Positions 11,519 through 23,800 of a stretch of DNA of 64,000 nt are shown here, piece by piece (position 1 is the first letter of the stretch; each line of letters starts with the position of its first letter). A program made the translations under genes and the position numbers. The stretch spans positions 8,370,001 through 8,434,000 of the forward strand of contig NC_063150.1 in the NCBI RefSeq assembly GCF_020921035.1, in the 5' to 3' direction. The notes under the pieces are model-generated. The model had not been told where the DNA came from. It did not search any database and saw only the letters and a program-made list of their open reading frames with translations. This stretch comes from Rhodamnia argentea. Its lineage: Eukaryota > Streptophyta > Magnoliopsida > Myrtales > Myrtaceae.

Positions 11519-11525
11519 TTATATA
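11519..11525 (-). promoter_or_regulatory. TATA box of the defensin-like gene
   Basis: Minus-strand TATATAA 57 bases upstream of the ATG at 11462. Confidence 0.6.
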
Positions 11526-11529
11526 CCAA

Positions 11530-12656
11530 GCAAGGGGGTGAAAAATTAAGTCATGGTAATAAATGACTTAGGTAATATGGAATCGAATTTCTTTGACCCT
11601 TTGAGAAAGTATCTGATTCGGTTTGTCTTTCCATTTAATTGACGATCAAATTCGTGTACCTCGCCCTTTTTTTTCATAGATTTATTTCCATTCATTCTCG
11701 TACCTTCTCACCTTTCCTTATTGCTGAAAAGATTGTAACTAACGAACTACAAATTTTTGAAATTCGATTTGCCGTCACGACTTTGTTCGGATGGACCAAA
11801 TGGGACCGAGAAAGATTTAACTCTCCCCCGATTTTTGGTTTCAATTGTTTTCGGAAGTTTAATGCCGTTATTGTAGTTCGAATTTAATTTACATTCCAAT
11901 TTGTCTAATTATGTCGTTGAGATCTCCTCATTTAGTACAGCATTAAATCGCCTCCTTACATTTTGTCTATGCACGTAAATGATTTCAAACTGAACATGGT
12001 ATACCGATAACCCGCAGTTCAAGACGCAAACCAACATGAACACGAGCTAATCTAGCTCGAGTAAAACCGGTAGTACATAAAATCCCGGTAATACATGAAA
12101 TCGCAATGCTATCCGGTGGGAGCACTCAAGGATACTCGAAACCGACATCACATCCATCAGATCCGAGCAAGTATGACCGTTCCTCTGAAGATATACATGT
12201 TTCAATATCGTTACAACTATTGGATAACAACCTAGGAAAACTAAAAGAACAGACAGAGCAGGGAAATCTTTAGTCTCATAATCCTTGATTAACAGTAATC
12301 TTTCAACAAAGATACAATCGGAATATTCCCACCCGTCGATCTCCTCATTCTGCGATCATTTGCATAGCACGAAATTCAACAGCAGTAGTGGCCACATGCG
12401 CCTAATCACAGACAAAATCTCTCGCCGCAAAAACTTTGCTAGGTGAAAATAAACATGCTTCATTCCTATACTTGACTTTATTTCTTAGATAAAAGAGAGG
12501 AGCGAATTGGCCCTCCAAGTTATTACAAGTTTTCAAATGTCCACAGATTTGTCTCCCACTAACCAACCCACCATAAGCAACATCGTGCTTTCCCGATGCC
12601 GCGTGTTCTCCCCACCCATCATGACAAAAAAATATGTTGCACATGGATTAATTCTG
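11530..12656. other. intergenic plus 3' UTR of the DprA-like gene
   Basis: The right part (about 12300-12656) is presumably the 3' UTR of the minus-strand gene ending at 12657. No separate gene recognised. Confidence 0.5.
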
Positions 12657-15600
12657 CTAATCCAGGTAAAATAACGTCACTATCTTCCGGAGATTTTTGG
12701 CCTCCTGGCATGTTTCCATGAGCAACTTGCTGTCATGGAACGCAAAGCAAATAACTTGCTGTACATGTGAGATTATGTCCATATTACACAGCCTGCAGAT
12801 GAAATAGGTGTATGTATATCCAGTTAGCAACATTATAGCCTGAACTGCGTACTAAAATCTGGACAAGTTCCTCAAGTCTACAAATAACCGAAGTTGTGCA
12901 AAGTTCATCTAGTAGAATTCATTCAAAAGGGTTTGATTTATCAAGCAAGCATACAGAACCAAAAAGAAATCCATGCAGCCCAACTGAAAAGCTAACAGGC
13001 ATTTCTACGACTAACCATATATATTATGTTGATTAACCATATAAAATTTTACATAAGCAAAGAACATTTGGTTATGTGAGGCAATGAAATTTCGAACTCC
13101 AATGCCCTAGCCTTCAGAGCTGACAACGCAAGTTCTGCTCTTGATAAGTCTGCCAACTGGTCTATTTTGTACATATACCACAATACATGCTCTAACCTAA
13201 GTATTTCTGGGTAGGTCGAACTATTGGAAGCAAATGGAAAAGGAACACCAAATAGGATCAAAGAAAGCACAAGTGTTTGATCTAATTGTTTACTAAATTG
13301 CATCCATCCTCCTCCAAGTCCCCTAGACCATAGTACCGACATTCTCAATCAGTGCTTTTAACAGATAATTCATATCTCAACCAATACCCTTCACTACCCT
13401 ATAACACAGTATCTTGACAAAACATGGAAGTACAGAATGAGGCTGGCTACTGCATGTACTACAGGAAGAAACTGGAGATACCATAGAAACAAGTTAAAAC
13501 TTCCAATATTGTAGATGTACAACTTGGGTAGAAGCATTACCAACTGCTTTTATGAGGTCTACCACCCATGGAACTGTCGCATCAAACAGTGAAAGCAAGA
13601 GAGAAAAAGGCAATAACTCAATGAGAACAGGAAGCAATACATACCTGCTTGCTTCTATTAAAGGTAGATGGTCATTATAAGGCTTCTCTATCACATTCTG
13701 GACCTGTGAGATTAAGTAGACTGTGAAAACTTCTTCACCCACACTTAAGCTATCTATTTCAACTAGATCCAATATATACACAGTTCAAGCTCATTTAGGA
13801 GCTGCATGATAACGCTTCTACTTCTGGATTTCTCTGCCAGAAGTCAATCTGGTAGGGAAATCCGTTTGGTAAAAACCTTGCCGAAGTAGAAATCCGTTTG
13901 GTAAAAAAATTGACTTCTGGGAGGATTTTTAACTTCCGGCAAGATTTTTGGCCAACTTTGAGAAGCAATTTTTTTTTACTTCTCCACCTTAGAATCACTT
14001 CTTCGATCACACCGACCTCCACCGACCGCCCATCGCCGACCACCGCCGACCGCTGCCGCAGGTCGGTTTGCCGGTCTGAGCCGCCGGCCGTCGAAGATTT
14101 TGTTAATAATGTTCTAGAAGTAGAAATTTTCAACCATGATCAAATGAATTTTTCTGATCAGAAGTCAATCTGAATTAAAAGTAGAAAAATCAGCTTCTGC
14201 TTTGAAGGAGAAGTTGAGAAATCAACTTCTAGTCAGAAATTGATTTCTGGTAGAGAAGTGTTACCATGCGCCCCCTTAGCTTTTGGCAATTGACATCAAC
14301 TGTGAACAGAATTCTAATTTAACTTCATACAACTGAACTTACACAAAATACTCAGTTCTATTGAACTACATATTCCTGATACCATGAAAATGTACAACAT
14401 TTCTTGTCACCATACTGCAAGCACCACACAGCTTCACACTTTCGTTTTTAGAAAATAACAACATACTGTAGGGAACCAGAAAGAGAACTGCAGGTTTTAT
14501 TGTGATTCTGGTTCGCCTCCTTAGAATTCTGCATGAGGTAAATCTCAAGAAATGAGCTTCGCTGTTATAAGTGCTACATTTACAATTTATCCCTTAGCTT
14601 TCTCCATGGTTAGCCACAAGAAGATACCGCCCCATAAACAGCCAAGTATATTCTACTCTATGATATGACGAGCGTGTGTGTCTACAGATGCACACATGCA
14701 TGTATTGGCTAAAGAAGCACGATTCTACCAGGCAAAAAGTAAATAGAACTCAGAATTACAGAATAGCTGAAAACGGGAGGCAGCTTACTTTAGACAATAA
14801 TTCCTGGCTCTCTGGAGGCTGCTTTTTCAAACTCTGAGGTAAGATTACTGTCAGCAGCTCTGGCTTTTCTGCTCTTAGAGCACCTCTGATGACTGCCGCA
14901 TTAGTGCCAGATGCACCCGACGTATATATGTGATTTTTCTACAAGGGAAAGTAGTAGTCTCAAGAAAACAGACCTTATCTAAGAAGTGAAAATGGATATT
15001 TGGTGCTGGCATACCATAGCTAACTACAATCACCAACCTAAAGTCAAAAGGTCAATCTATAGTGTTGGGTATCCACCTCATAAACGATAGACATACAACT
15101 TCGCTATATGTCAGTAGACACAGTACTCAAATGCAATATAACATGACTCATATCACAATCATAGCATCTTACAGTTATAACCATTGCATAGCTGAGAATC
15201 TCAATTAGTTCCTGGTGCATGAATCCCATGTTTCTTGTCCCAAAGAAGCCAATAGCTCGAGGGCCTTGCTGTTGAATGGCCAATAACTCCTGCAAAAATG
15301 ATTCCTTTAAGTGAGTTCAATAACATAGGAATAAGAGAGAGTCGATAATGCAAGCATTTGCAGTAGAATAACTCAGTCAAAGAGCAAGGCAGTACGCAAT
15401 GGAATAGTATGCATATCAGTTCATGCAAGTGACTGTAATTCGATGAGTCCATCAACCAGCACACTGGTTCTGCTGTCTAACTTACCACAACTCTTCCCAG
15501 CAGTCCTTGCCAAAGAAGAGAATCAATTTGCAATGAATTCCGAATACCAGTTATTAAATTGCTTAAAAAATGTGTCAAATAAGCTTGAAAAAAAAAAAGT

Positions 15601-18600
15601 TAGGAGCTACATTGAGAGAGCAAAAATTCAAATTCTAGATATCAAACCTCGGCTATAGGACTTCTAATTAGGTGAAGAATTTGTCGCAGTACAAAGAAAA
15701 CACCACATTCAGAGACCCATGCATAGAAATAGAACCTTTCTCATGTGAATAATTCTACGTCAGGAACTAGCAAACAAGGGGAGAGCAACTTGGCCCTTGA
15801 GATCAAGTAAAGTAGGTAGAAGTGACGAGGGAACATATATTCTAACCTACATGAGTCCTGAATCTAGGATGACGCTACGCTGGATACTCAAAACACTTCC
15901 TAGTTATTTCCCAACAAATTTTAGTAACCACACATCTCTTTTGAAGCTAGGAAACTGGATTTGATCTCTATAGACTGTGCCTCAAACTTCCAAAAGGCTA
16001 ATCGAAGATGTTCTCAGATTCTGTTTTTGAAACAATGGAAAACAGCATAAACCTAATTTTCTTTAATCTTAAAAAACTACTCTAAATAAAGATAATTATT
16101 GATGTATGCATGTACTTATTGTCTAAGAATTTGTTTAATCCTCTGAGACCAAGAGTGCTTTACATGGAATTAACTTCTTTTCCTAACAAACCTGATGAGC
16201 TACAGTGGCCCAGTATAACACTACAGACCATCTGCTGTTGATTCAAGCCACTAAGATTCCATTGGTTTCAAATGGTGCTTTGACCTCCAGGCCACAAAAG
16301 TAGGAAATGCAGTGGACAAGGTGCCAAGCATACTGTACATTTAAGATAGTGCAGATATAATCTACACGATTTGAACTAAAAACATCTTATATCTGAATCA
16401 AAAAATAAATCCTCATCGTATTACTGAGACATCTCAAAAGGAAATTAGAGAGGAAAAAGTTGGCCCAAAAGAGAAGGAAACCAAGATGGAGAGATAAAAG
16501 AAAGAATGAAAGATAGGAACAGTGAAACAATACCATAACTGAAGAGATACAGAGGAAGAACGGCACAAGATGAACAGTACAAGCCAAACTTTGGGCCTGG
16601 GAAACTATCTACTCTTGCTTGTGAAAGAAGAAATAATCAAGAAAATTTCTCTCCTTATTTTTTGTACCATTGGGAAAGAAAGAAACAAGAAATGTTTTCA
16701 AGAAAAATCCTCTTCAGACTATTTTAAAGATATGTGGTCACATGCTCTTTGCATTTGGTACGGTGGGAAAGTTCAAAATCATATTTGTAGCCTATTGGAA
16801 ATGATAGAAATGATTGCTAGTTTTGCTTATGTGAATATGGAAGACTCCCCTTCTAAATTCATTTTGTATAGGCACGGCAACCCTTCAGTAACTTTATTAA
16901 TACAATATTGTTTAACCTTCAAAAAGGAGATCCGGAGGTGAGGAAGAACAATCATATCTCCTGATCTTGATTCCACATGACATAATTCTAGCCTGTCAAA
17001 TGTGAAAATTTGACATCAACCAATTTAGAGCAGCTGATGATTCCTCATGAACCAAACCAAAACTTCATCTACATGGCAAAGCACATGCCTTTATGAAATC
17101 GAATGCTCCAAAAATAGTGTAATCTTTAACTCTATTCTGAAGTTGCGTTTTAAGCCTGTGCACATTTGGCAAGTGTCACTTGAATTCGCATACTTTTTAA
17201 GGTCATTTTGGACCTCTTAGTTGAAGCCTTTAAGGCAATTGTTTCCTGATCTTACTTGGGACAAGGTTGTCTTTGGCTGAGTCACATCCCCTTTTTCTTC
17301 CTACAATTGTAGGACCTATTTTATATTAATTACTTGACTGAAAAGATACCATCACGTTTTCAGTCAAAACTTGAAAAATCATGCAAGCTTTACAGAAGTA
17401 CAACAATATCACTTTTTCTTCGAATGATTTTTCACGACACTACTGGTTCTACATGGTATCTCACTCGCTATCACATCTCTCAATAAAAGCCGAATAATTG
17501 CACAGAATAATCAATGAATTTCGCAATTGAGATAGTAAATGTCCACTTCTTACCTAGTTATAAATCTAGAGAGGACAAGTTTGGGCTCCCAGCTTATGTC
17601 AGCCAAATTTCAATTTCAACCTTCTCACTGGAATGATCATTTTTATCATGAGGCAACAGTCTCCAGAAAATAAAGTCAAAATCTCACCCCGCTTGAGGAT
17701 CAATAAAAGAAAAGGATCACTAAAATAAAAAGAACAGGTTCAGATGCGAAGATATCATTAGCACATTACAGGAGACAGGCCATTTGCCCAAAGATGCATC
17801 TGTTCCTATGACATAATAACATAGCAAAAAAAAAAGAATGGAAAAGGAAGGGGCAAGCCAAAAAGAGGAAAAATTACAACTCCACGTACACTACCAAATG
17901 GAAACTACTGACCTGCAAATAATCAACTTCGGGAACTGGTTTGTATTCTGATACCATGACAGCACCAGATCCTTCCACAAGAGATTGCGCTTGAGTTGGA
18001 ATTTGAGTGCCAGCATCGTCTTCAGGACCGAGTATCCGCATTTCACTCTCCTCTCCAAAGTCTGAATTGTTGACATCTTGATCCCTTCTCATAATCCCAC
18101 AAAGCCACTATACCAGTACATAAAAACAGAGCCCCTGCTAGTAAATCATTAGTGAAAACCAACAGCCCAAAAGATTGGTCATACAAGAAAATTAAAGGTC
18201 ATAAGCTCATGAGGAAGTTTACAACCGTTTAGGAGCAATCCTATGTGCAATCGTTACGTTCTTTTCTTTCTACATCTAGCAAAAGATAATAAACTTGAGT
18301 CTTCTTTCTTTTTTTCTTCTCTTTTTGACCAGAAGAAGCCTTAGTCTTCTTGAACGCAGATATTAATGAGTTCTAAAAGGTAGCTGTGAAGAACATCTCA
18401 TTAATATAACAATCAAATCTCAGTAACTCTCACGAGAACATGAGTTGGCTAGATTCAATATCCTAAAAGAAGCTCAACTTCGAAGGATGAAGACATGAGA
18501 AAGTTGCAAAGTCATCACAGTTTACACAGTTCAGTTAGAAGCCCCTGCCCGAAAACTGCAGATAGTAACCCAGTAATTAAACCAGTATCCATTGAGAATA

Positions 18601-19409
18601 ATTAAGTTGCAAGAACCGTGCCGTCCTTCCTTTTAAAGTTCTTAGAACTTCCATTTGCTAGCAACAAGAAGCACAATCCTACACATGGGCGTACCGCATA
18701 CCTTGTGTGACCGTATCATGACTCATACCATCTCAAGCACAAAAGAATCTTAGATATAGAGCAACCACCAAAGATGACAGCACATTAGATTCTATTACTT
18801 GGTAAAGAGATAAGGGGTGGCCCAAAAAAAAAAAAAAACATCTTCTCTGGTGACTCAATTTCAACTGTGTGGAAACACAAGTCACTCCATATTAAACAAC
18901 CTCACCCAAATAGCCCCCCCCCCTCAAGATGATTCTTTTAGCAGCCTAGCGATTAACAACAGAATACCTCGTAGGAAAAAACACAGCCACTCTTTTGCCA
19001 ACCTTAACTGCTGACATACGAAATACGAGCTAACACTCTACCAGCAAATCATTACAATCAATCAAAACCAAGATTCAGTCCCATCCCCAGCAATCACATT
19101 TCAAAACCTAAGACTTAAGGCGCCCAAAAAACAAGCTCGAGCCCGCAAAACCCACATCCCAAACGAACGAAACCCGACACTCCAAAATCCGGGAAACTCC
19201 ATCAAAGTAAGGGAAGACAAAGAGAGAAATATTACCGTCTGTTGGGAGAGCGAGGGTCTCTTCCTCGAAGGATTGAAGCAACCCAGCGAGGAGACGCTCA
19301 AATCAGCAGCAACCGCAGTGCTGTGAAAGGACCTTAAGGGCTTGGAGGGACAATCAATAGCGGTGGTGGTGAGAGGCAGCAAGTGCCTCGCAGGCAAAGG
19401 AATGCTCAT
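12657..19409 (-). CDS. chloroplast-targeted Rossmann-fold protein, DprA/LOG-like
   Basis: Six exons on the minus strand: 19409-19236, 18107-17913, 15289-15173, 14938-14789, 13703-13645 and 12792-12657. The first four end in phase 0 and the fifth in phase 2; together they give 276 residues. The N-terminus is rich in Ser/Arg/Pro without acids, like a chloroplast transit peptide. From about residue 132 there is a Rossmann-type nucleotide-binding core: IGFFGTRNMG at 136-145, then YTSGASGTNAAVIRGAL at 167-183, like the GxR and SGgAxGxD loops of DprA (bacterial recombination mediator) and LOG proteins. The end (SRLCNMDIIS, then LLMETCQEAKNLRKIVTLFY) is long conserved in plant and cyanobacterial relatives as I recall them. 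Plant databases often call this family 'DNA recombination-mediator protein A'; the biochemical function in plastids is, to my knowledge, unproven. Intron 2 is 2.6 kb; intron 4 holds a MITE. Confidence 0.85.
13798..14275. mobile_element. Tourist/Harbinger-like MITE in intron 4
   Basis: 478 bases flanked by TTA (13795-13797 and 14276-14278). The 22-base terminal inverted repeats are GGAGCTGCATGATAACGCTT.. and GGGGGCGCATGGTAACACTT.., 17 of 22 matching. Subterminal arms repeat the cagaagtcaat motif. A small GC-rich core (about 14005-14090, cgccgaccaccgccgaccgc) sits in the middle. A 3-base TTA target duplication points to the PIF/Harbinger superfamily. It is spliced out with the intron. Confidence 0.8.
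16570..16941 (+). pseudogene. LINE reverse-transcriptase C-terminal remnant in intron 2
   Basis: A 123-residue open frame, antisense to the host gene, contains FCTIGKERNKKCFQEKSSS. This resembles the WxIWKERNxRxFxxK block near the end of plant LINE ORF2 proteins, with the second Trp replaced by Gly. I see no endonuclease or catalytic RT part nearby, so this would be a 5'-truncated insertion. The alternative is chance resemblance. Confidence 0.4.
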
Positions 19410-19634
19410 GGCTTTTTTTCCTTCAGCTGGGGTTTTCGCCCTAGGAGACCGAACAATTGAGCTGAAATTTTGAGAGGCGGAATGATTTTTTCAAACGAAT
19501 TTTCTCGCCTTTTCTCTCACTTTCTCGCTGCTTTTCCCCTTCACTTTCTCTCTATCCCTTTTCGCTTTCCAAACGAATCAGAAAAGGGAGTGACTGGACT
19601 GACTTGCGAGAAGCAGCGAGGAAAATATAAATAT

Positions 19635-20340
19635 AAGTCATGTTTGGCTCAGTATTTGACCAAAAAACTTTGAGAAAATATAAATATCTTTGGGTTAAAA
19701 GTCTTTTTCAAAATACAAATAGTGTTTGATAGAGTATATTTTAAAAACACATTTAGAAAGCAATTTTGACGTAAATATTGTTTGGTGAAAAATGAACTTT
19801 ATAAAGTATTTTTACTTTTTGAAAGAAAAAAAAAAGCGGCGGCGCCCGGCGGTCGACAGGAGGCGGCCGGCGTGCGACAACCCGGGGGGGACGCTGCGGC
19901 GGGCGACGGACGGGCAGCGGTGGGCGGTGGACTACGGGCGACGGTGGGCAGTGGCTTGACGGCAGGGGGCTGGTGGGCGGGCGATGAACGGGCAACGGTG
20001 GGCGGTGGACTACGGGCGACGGCGGGCAATGGCTTGACGGCGGGCGACGGGGGGCGGGAGGCAAGCGACGGGCGGCGACGACGGGGCAAGTGGGCGTCGG
20101 CGGCGGTGGGCAGGCGGGTGGCGACAAACAAATGTGACAAAGTTAAAGTAAAAAAAAATTGCATTTCGCAAAAGTCTTTTAGCCCAAAGTACTTATACTT
20201 TGGCGTAAAGGGCTTTGGATAGCATTTAAGATGCAATTGCATATCCCCAAAGTGAGCCAAAAAATGAACCACATACCATTTGTATTTGGCCAAGGGACTT
20301 TAGAGCCCCAATGCTCATTTCCAATGCTGAATCAAACGGG
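19635..20340. mobile_element. TIR element with strongly GC-rich core
   Basis: Outer arms read catgtttggctcagtatttg on the left and, on the opposite strand of the right end, ccccgtttgattcagcattg. Inner arms share matched words (aaagtctttt, actttggg). The core (about 19835-20125) is nearly all gggcgacgg/ggcgggc words, a tandem-like patchwork with a period of roughly 60-70. It lies just outside the 5' end of the DprA-like gene. No target duplication could be fixed. Open frames in the core are by-products of composition, not genes. Confidence 0.55.
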
Positions 20341-20648
20341 GCCAAGTCTCACGCACGAAAAAGCACGGTCAACTATAATTTTTATTTAGATTTTTAAATT
20401 ACATTAATCATAAAAATCCAATTTTTTTAACAAAAATACAAACATCTAGTTATTGAGTTACAGGGTATAATGTTTTGTCTATTATTTAAAAATAAAAAAT
20501 ATTTTTATGGGAAAAGCTAACATCAATTATTAAAATACTTGTTTATCTGAAATTGCATAAAATCGGAGGAAAACCTGGTGGCTGGCACGGAATTAATTCA
20601 TGTCCCTCTAATATAAAATTGACACAAGTTTTCATAGATAGTTGATTA
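20341..20648. other. AT-rich spacer
   Basis: No gene or clear repeat end seen. Confidence 0.4.
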
Positions 20649-21779
20649 CCAGGAAAATTTTAAACCTACTGTAATTCTATCAATTCAATTATAATATTTT
20701 TTACCAATTTAGTCTTAGACCTTTTGTAGTTGTCTCAATTTAGTTCGTTCGGCCAATTTTGATCGACTAACGCCGAAGTGGACACAAGCCGGCGACGGCC
20801 ATCCGGCAACATAATTTTTAAAAAAAATTATTCTTTATTTTATTTTTCCTATTTTATTTTATTTTTCTTTATTTTTTTTCTTCCCTCTTCTTCCTCCAAG
20901 GAGCGGAAGCAAGAACTTGATCTGAAACAAGTATGCTATCCCACACGGGCTCTCTGGCCACTCAAGGGACCGCCTGTTAGTTTCTAGATCTCGCTCTTGG
21001 AACTAATCCTTTAAGACATCGATTTCTGATCCACATAATCCACTATCCATTACCACCATAGGCTTATCCCGACCAAATCTTGGATAGATCCAGCACTCAC
21101 TTGCGAAGTTAATCAACAAGTGGAGAGAGGCTCCGCCGGACTCTACACGTGCTTTAACCCAATACTAGATCTAATAAACTTTCTGGATGATCACAGAATT
21201 TGTGGCAAGTGGAGAGCATACTGAACCAACCACTGTAATAGAGAAGTAGAAACATTTTAGCACAGAAGGATCCGCTCGAAGAGAAAAGAGAAGGTTTTTA
21301 GAAACTCATGAAGCAAACTCTTACTTGGATTTCACAGAGGAAGCCAAGACTTGGCTTTTACAAGGGGAAAACAAGCCTTATAAAGGCGAACTCACAAAGG
21401 CTCCTCTATAATAGAGGTCCGACAAGCACACGCGACAAATATTACTTCCGAGGAAGCCATTATTGCAGACAAACACACACAAGCTCTGCTGCCTCCTTTG
21501 ACCTTTTTTACAAAGTGGAGCAGGAGAGTAGGTAAACACACGACTTCTTCTCGGGCTTCTGATGGATCACATGGCCTTGTCTGATATCGGATGGAGCACA
21601 AATCAAAAAGAAAATCAAAAAAATCAAAAAAATCCGAAAAGAATATTAAATTATTTTGTCACCGGATGTATTAAAATGACATAATTGCAAAAGGTTTATG
21701 GTTAAATTTGGACAAACATTATTTATGACTGAATTGACACCATTACAATAAGTTTAGAACTTTTTTGGTAATTTTTCCT
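20649..21779. mobile_element. TIR element related to 6740-7625, with foreign interior
   Basis: The left arm (about 20649-20815) and right arm (about 21640-21779) carry the same inverted words as the 6.7 kb element: gttcggccaattttgatcg on the left, gactgaattgacaccattac on the right. The interior differs. Instead of only a GC-rich core it holds about 600 bases (about 20900-21600) of balanced composition that resemble transcribed sequence but have no recognisable protein. This could be a captured host fragment. Confidence 0.5.
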
Positions 21780-22153
21780 TTTATCAAATGCAAAATCGAC
21801 TGTGATGGCATCTTTCTTGATTAAAAAATAATAATATAGCTATTTCATCAAGAAATGACATTGCTGCTCTTATCATTATTTTTTTCATTGAGGGACGTGT
21901 CTGTTGCGGAGCTTTTGTTAGTACTTAACTAGTCGATAATGTTCTGACCAAAAAAGAAAAAAGAAAAATTAGTTGATAATGTTAATATCCATTTTGCTGC
22001 ACCGAAAGTATATCCAACGGAATTAAAAAAAAGTTAGCAATTAGACATCTATAATTTGGTGTAAGCTAAAATTAATTCTTGTTGAATAAATACTATGATC
22101 CAACGGTGAACATATAAGGCCATTTTCGAACTTGGAAACGGGAATAAAAGCAT
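21780..22153. other. AT-rich spacer
   Basis: No gene seen. Confidence 0.4.
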
Positions 22154-22161
22154 ATCATAAC

Positions 22162-22733
22162 TATGGGCGAGCATAGGCCGGGAGAGTAGAGTCCAAACCT
22201 AAATTTTGAAACCGACCCCGTTATAACCAGTTCTTAGTTTTTGGAACCGAGAACCTATCCCATTGTCCTGGAATCTGTTTTGGAACCGACCCTGTTTTTC
22301 GATCCTGTTCCAAGATCTACTAGAGAACCTATTTTCCTTTGGTTTCTTTTTTTATTTCATTTTTTCCATCAAAATAATATGAGTATCGATGAAATGATCC
22401 GATTGTGGCGACAACGAGAGAGAGAGTCAACTGTGGCAACAACAAGAGAGAAAGCTCAACTTGATGGCCTCGGGAAACACAAAACAGAGGATGTGAGGTA
22501 AGGATGGCAAGCGACATATATATTTTTTTTTCAAAACTGAAGCTACAAAAACCGGTTCTAGAATAGGTCTAGGTGGGTCTTCATCTAGAACCGGAAATCG
22601 GACCAGTTTCAACCGATTTCCAAAAATTGGAACCAGTTTCCAAACCGATTTGAACAGGAACCGATTCCCGACTTTATTTTTCAAGTGGGCCGATCCAGGT
22701 ACCGGGTAAATCCAGTCTAGTTGCACACCCCTG
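22162..22733. mobile_element. non-autonomous hAT-like element with 8-base target duplication
   Basis: The element is flanked by perfect ATCATAAC copies at 22154-22161 and 22734-22741; eight bases is the hAT signature. Its left end reads TATGGGCGAGCAT and its right end, on the opposite strand, CAGGGGTGTGCAA, a degenerate pair of the common plant AGGGGTGnGCA type. The inside is composed of ggaaccg/aaccggt words and no transposase. Confidence 0.8.
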
Positions 22734-22935
22734 ATCATAACGCGACGCTCGAATATCATGGAAAAGGATTGAAATGAGTTCGAAATTGACCGTGCAATGA
22801 TCATAATTTGACGGGGAGAAAGATGAGAAAAATGGAAGACAATTATAGCAAGGGCCAGAAACTTTGGTTACCATCAAACTAAGTTTGAGCAACTCTTAAG
22901 TTGCACAAAATCGTTATATCAGCAAGCACAAGTTA

Positions 22936-23682
22936 GGCTCCGTTCATTTTACGTAAAATAATTTTTAAAAAAATATTTTCTGAATTTTTGACATTCATTT
23001 TAGCGAAAATAAACAAGTTAAGGAAAACATTTTTCTCTCATATAAAAAACACTTTTAAAACAGAGAAAATGATTTCCTCTTTTTGATAAGAGGAAAACAT
23101 TTTTCCTCATCTTTCCTTCCTCCACTCTTTCACATTTTTTTCTTTTTAATTATTTGTTATCTTATGCTCACTTTTTTTTAAAAAATAATTTATTTTTAAA
23201 ACTTTATCTTATCTTTTTCCTTTTTTTATTTTCTCCTTTTCTTTTTTGTTCCTTTCTTCTTAGGTCAGACGCCAACACGGGCGAGCAAGGCCAAGCCTTG
23301 CTTGAGGTCGGCAAGCTCGAGTTCGCGAGGTCGGCAAGCTCGAGTTCGCCAGGTCTAGCGAGGCTTGGCCTCGCCTACTTGCCTACCGCAGGCCGAAGAA
23401 GAGGGGAAAAATAAAAAGAAAATAATGAGAGAAAAAAGTTAAAAACTAAATGTTATATTTAAAAATATAAAATAGAATAAAAATAAAAATAAAAGTAAAA
23501 TTCATTAAAATGAGTGCATAGAGGAAAATAAAATTCAATTTTTCATACTAAATGGCAGAAAAAAAATTTCAAGTCATTTTCAAATTTTAGCTGAACACCG
23601 GAATATTGTCATTTTCCTTAAAAATGACTTTCTGGAAAATATTTTTCAAAAGCACTTCATTTTTCACAAAATGAACGAAGCC
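22936..23682. mobile_element. Tourist/Harbinger-like MITE with GC-rich core
   Basis: 747 bases flanked by TTA at 22933-22935 and 23683-23685. Termini are GGCTCCGTTCATTTTACGTA and, reversed, GGCTTCGTTCATTTTGTGAA. AT-rich arms full of aaaatatttt surround a GC-rich core (about 23261-23400) made of two copies of a gaggtcggcaagctcgagtt-like unit. No transposase ORF. Confidence 0.75.
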
Positions 23683-23800
23683 TTAATTAAAATTTGAAAT
23701 ATCTTGAAAATTATTGCAATAGTATCAACTAAGTATTAGGTCAATCTTTTGCAATAAATTGGGCCCGTATTTTCACGGCCTAGTTGTTCAAAAACACTAA

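Noticed and set aside
12402-12644. 80-codon minus-strand frame just after the DprA-like stop codon
   Set aside because: It lies in the presumed 3' UTR, begins after an in-frame stop and resembles no protein.
16387-16587. Minus-strand hydrophobic open frame in intron 2
   Set aside because: Lies in the intron, antisense overlap with an AT-rich tract; Phe/Leu-rich text is expected from composition.
19753-20293. Three overlapping open frames of 124-164 codons, Pro- or Gly/Ala-rich
   Set aside because: They exist because the GC-rich transposon core lacks stops in several frames on both strands; the protein text is repetitive and resembles no family.
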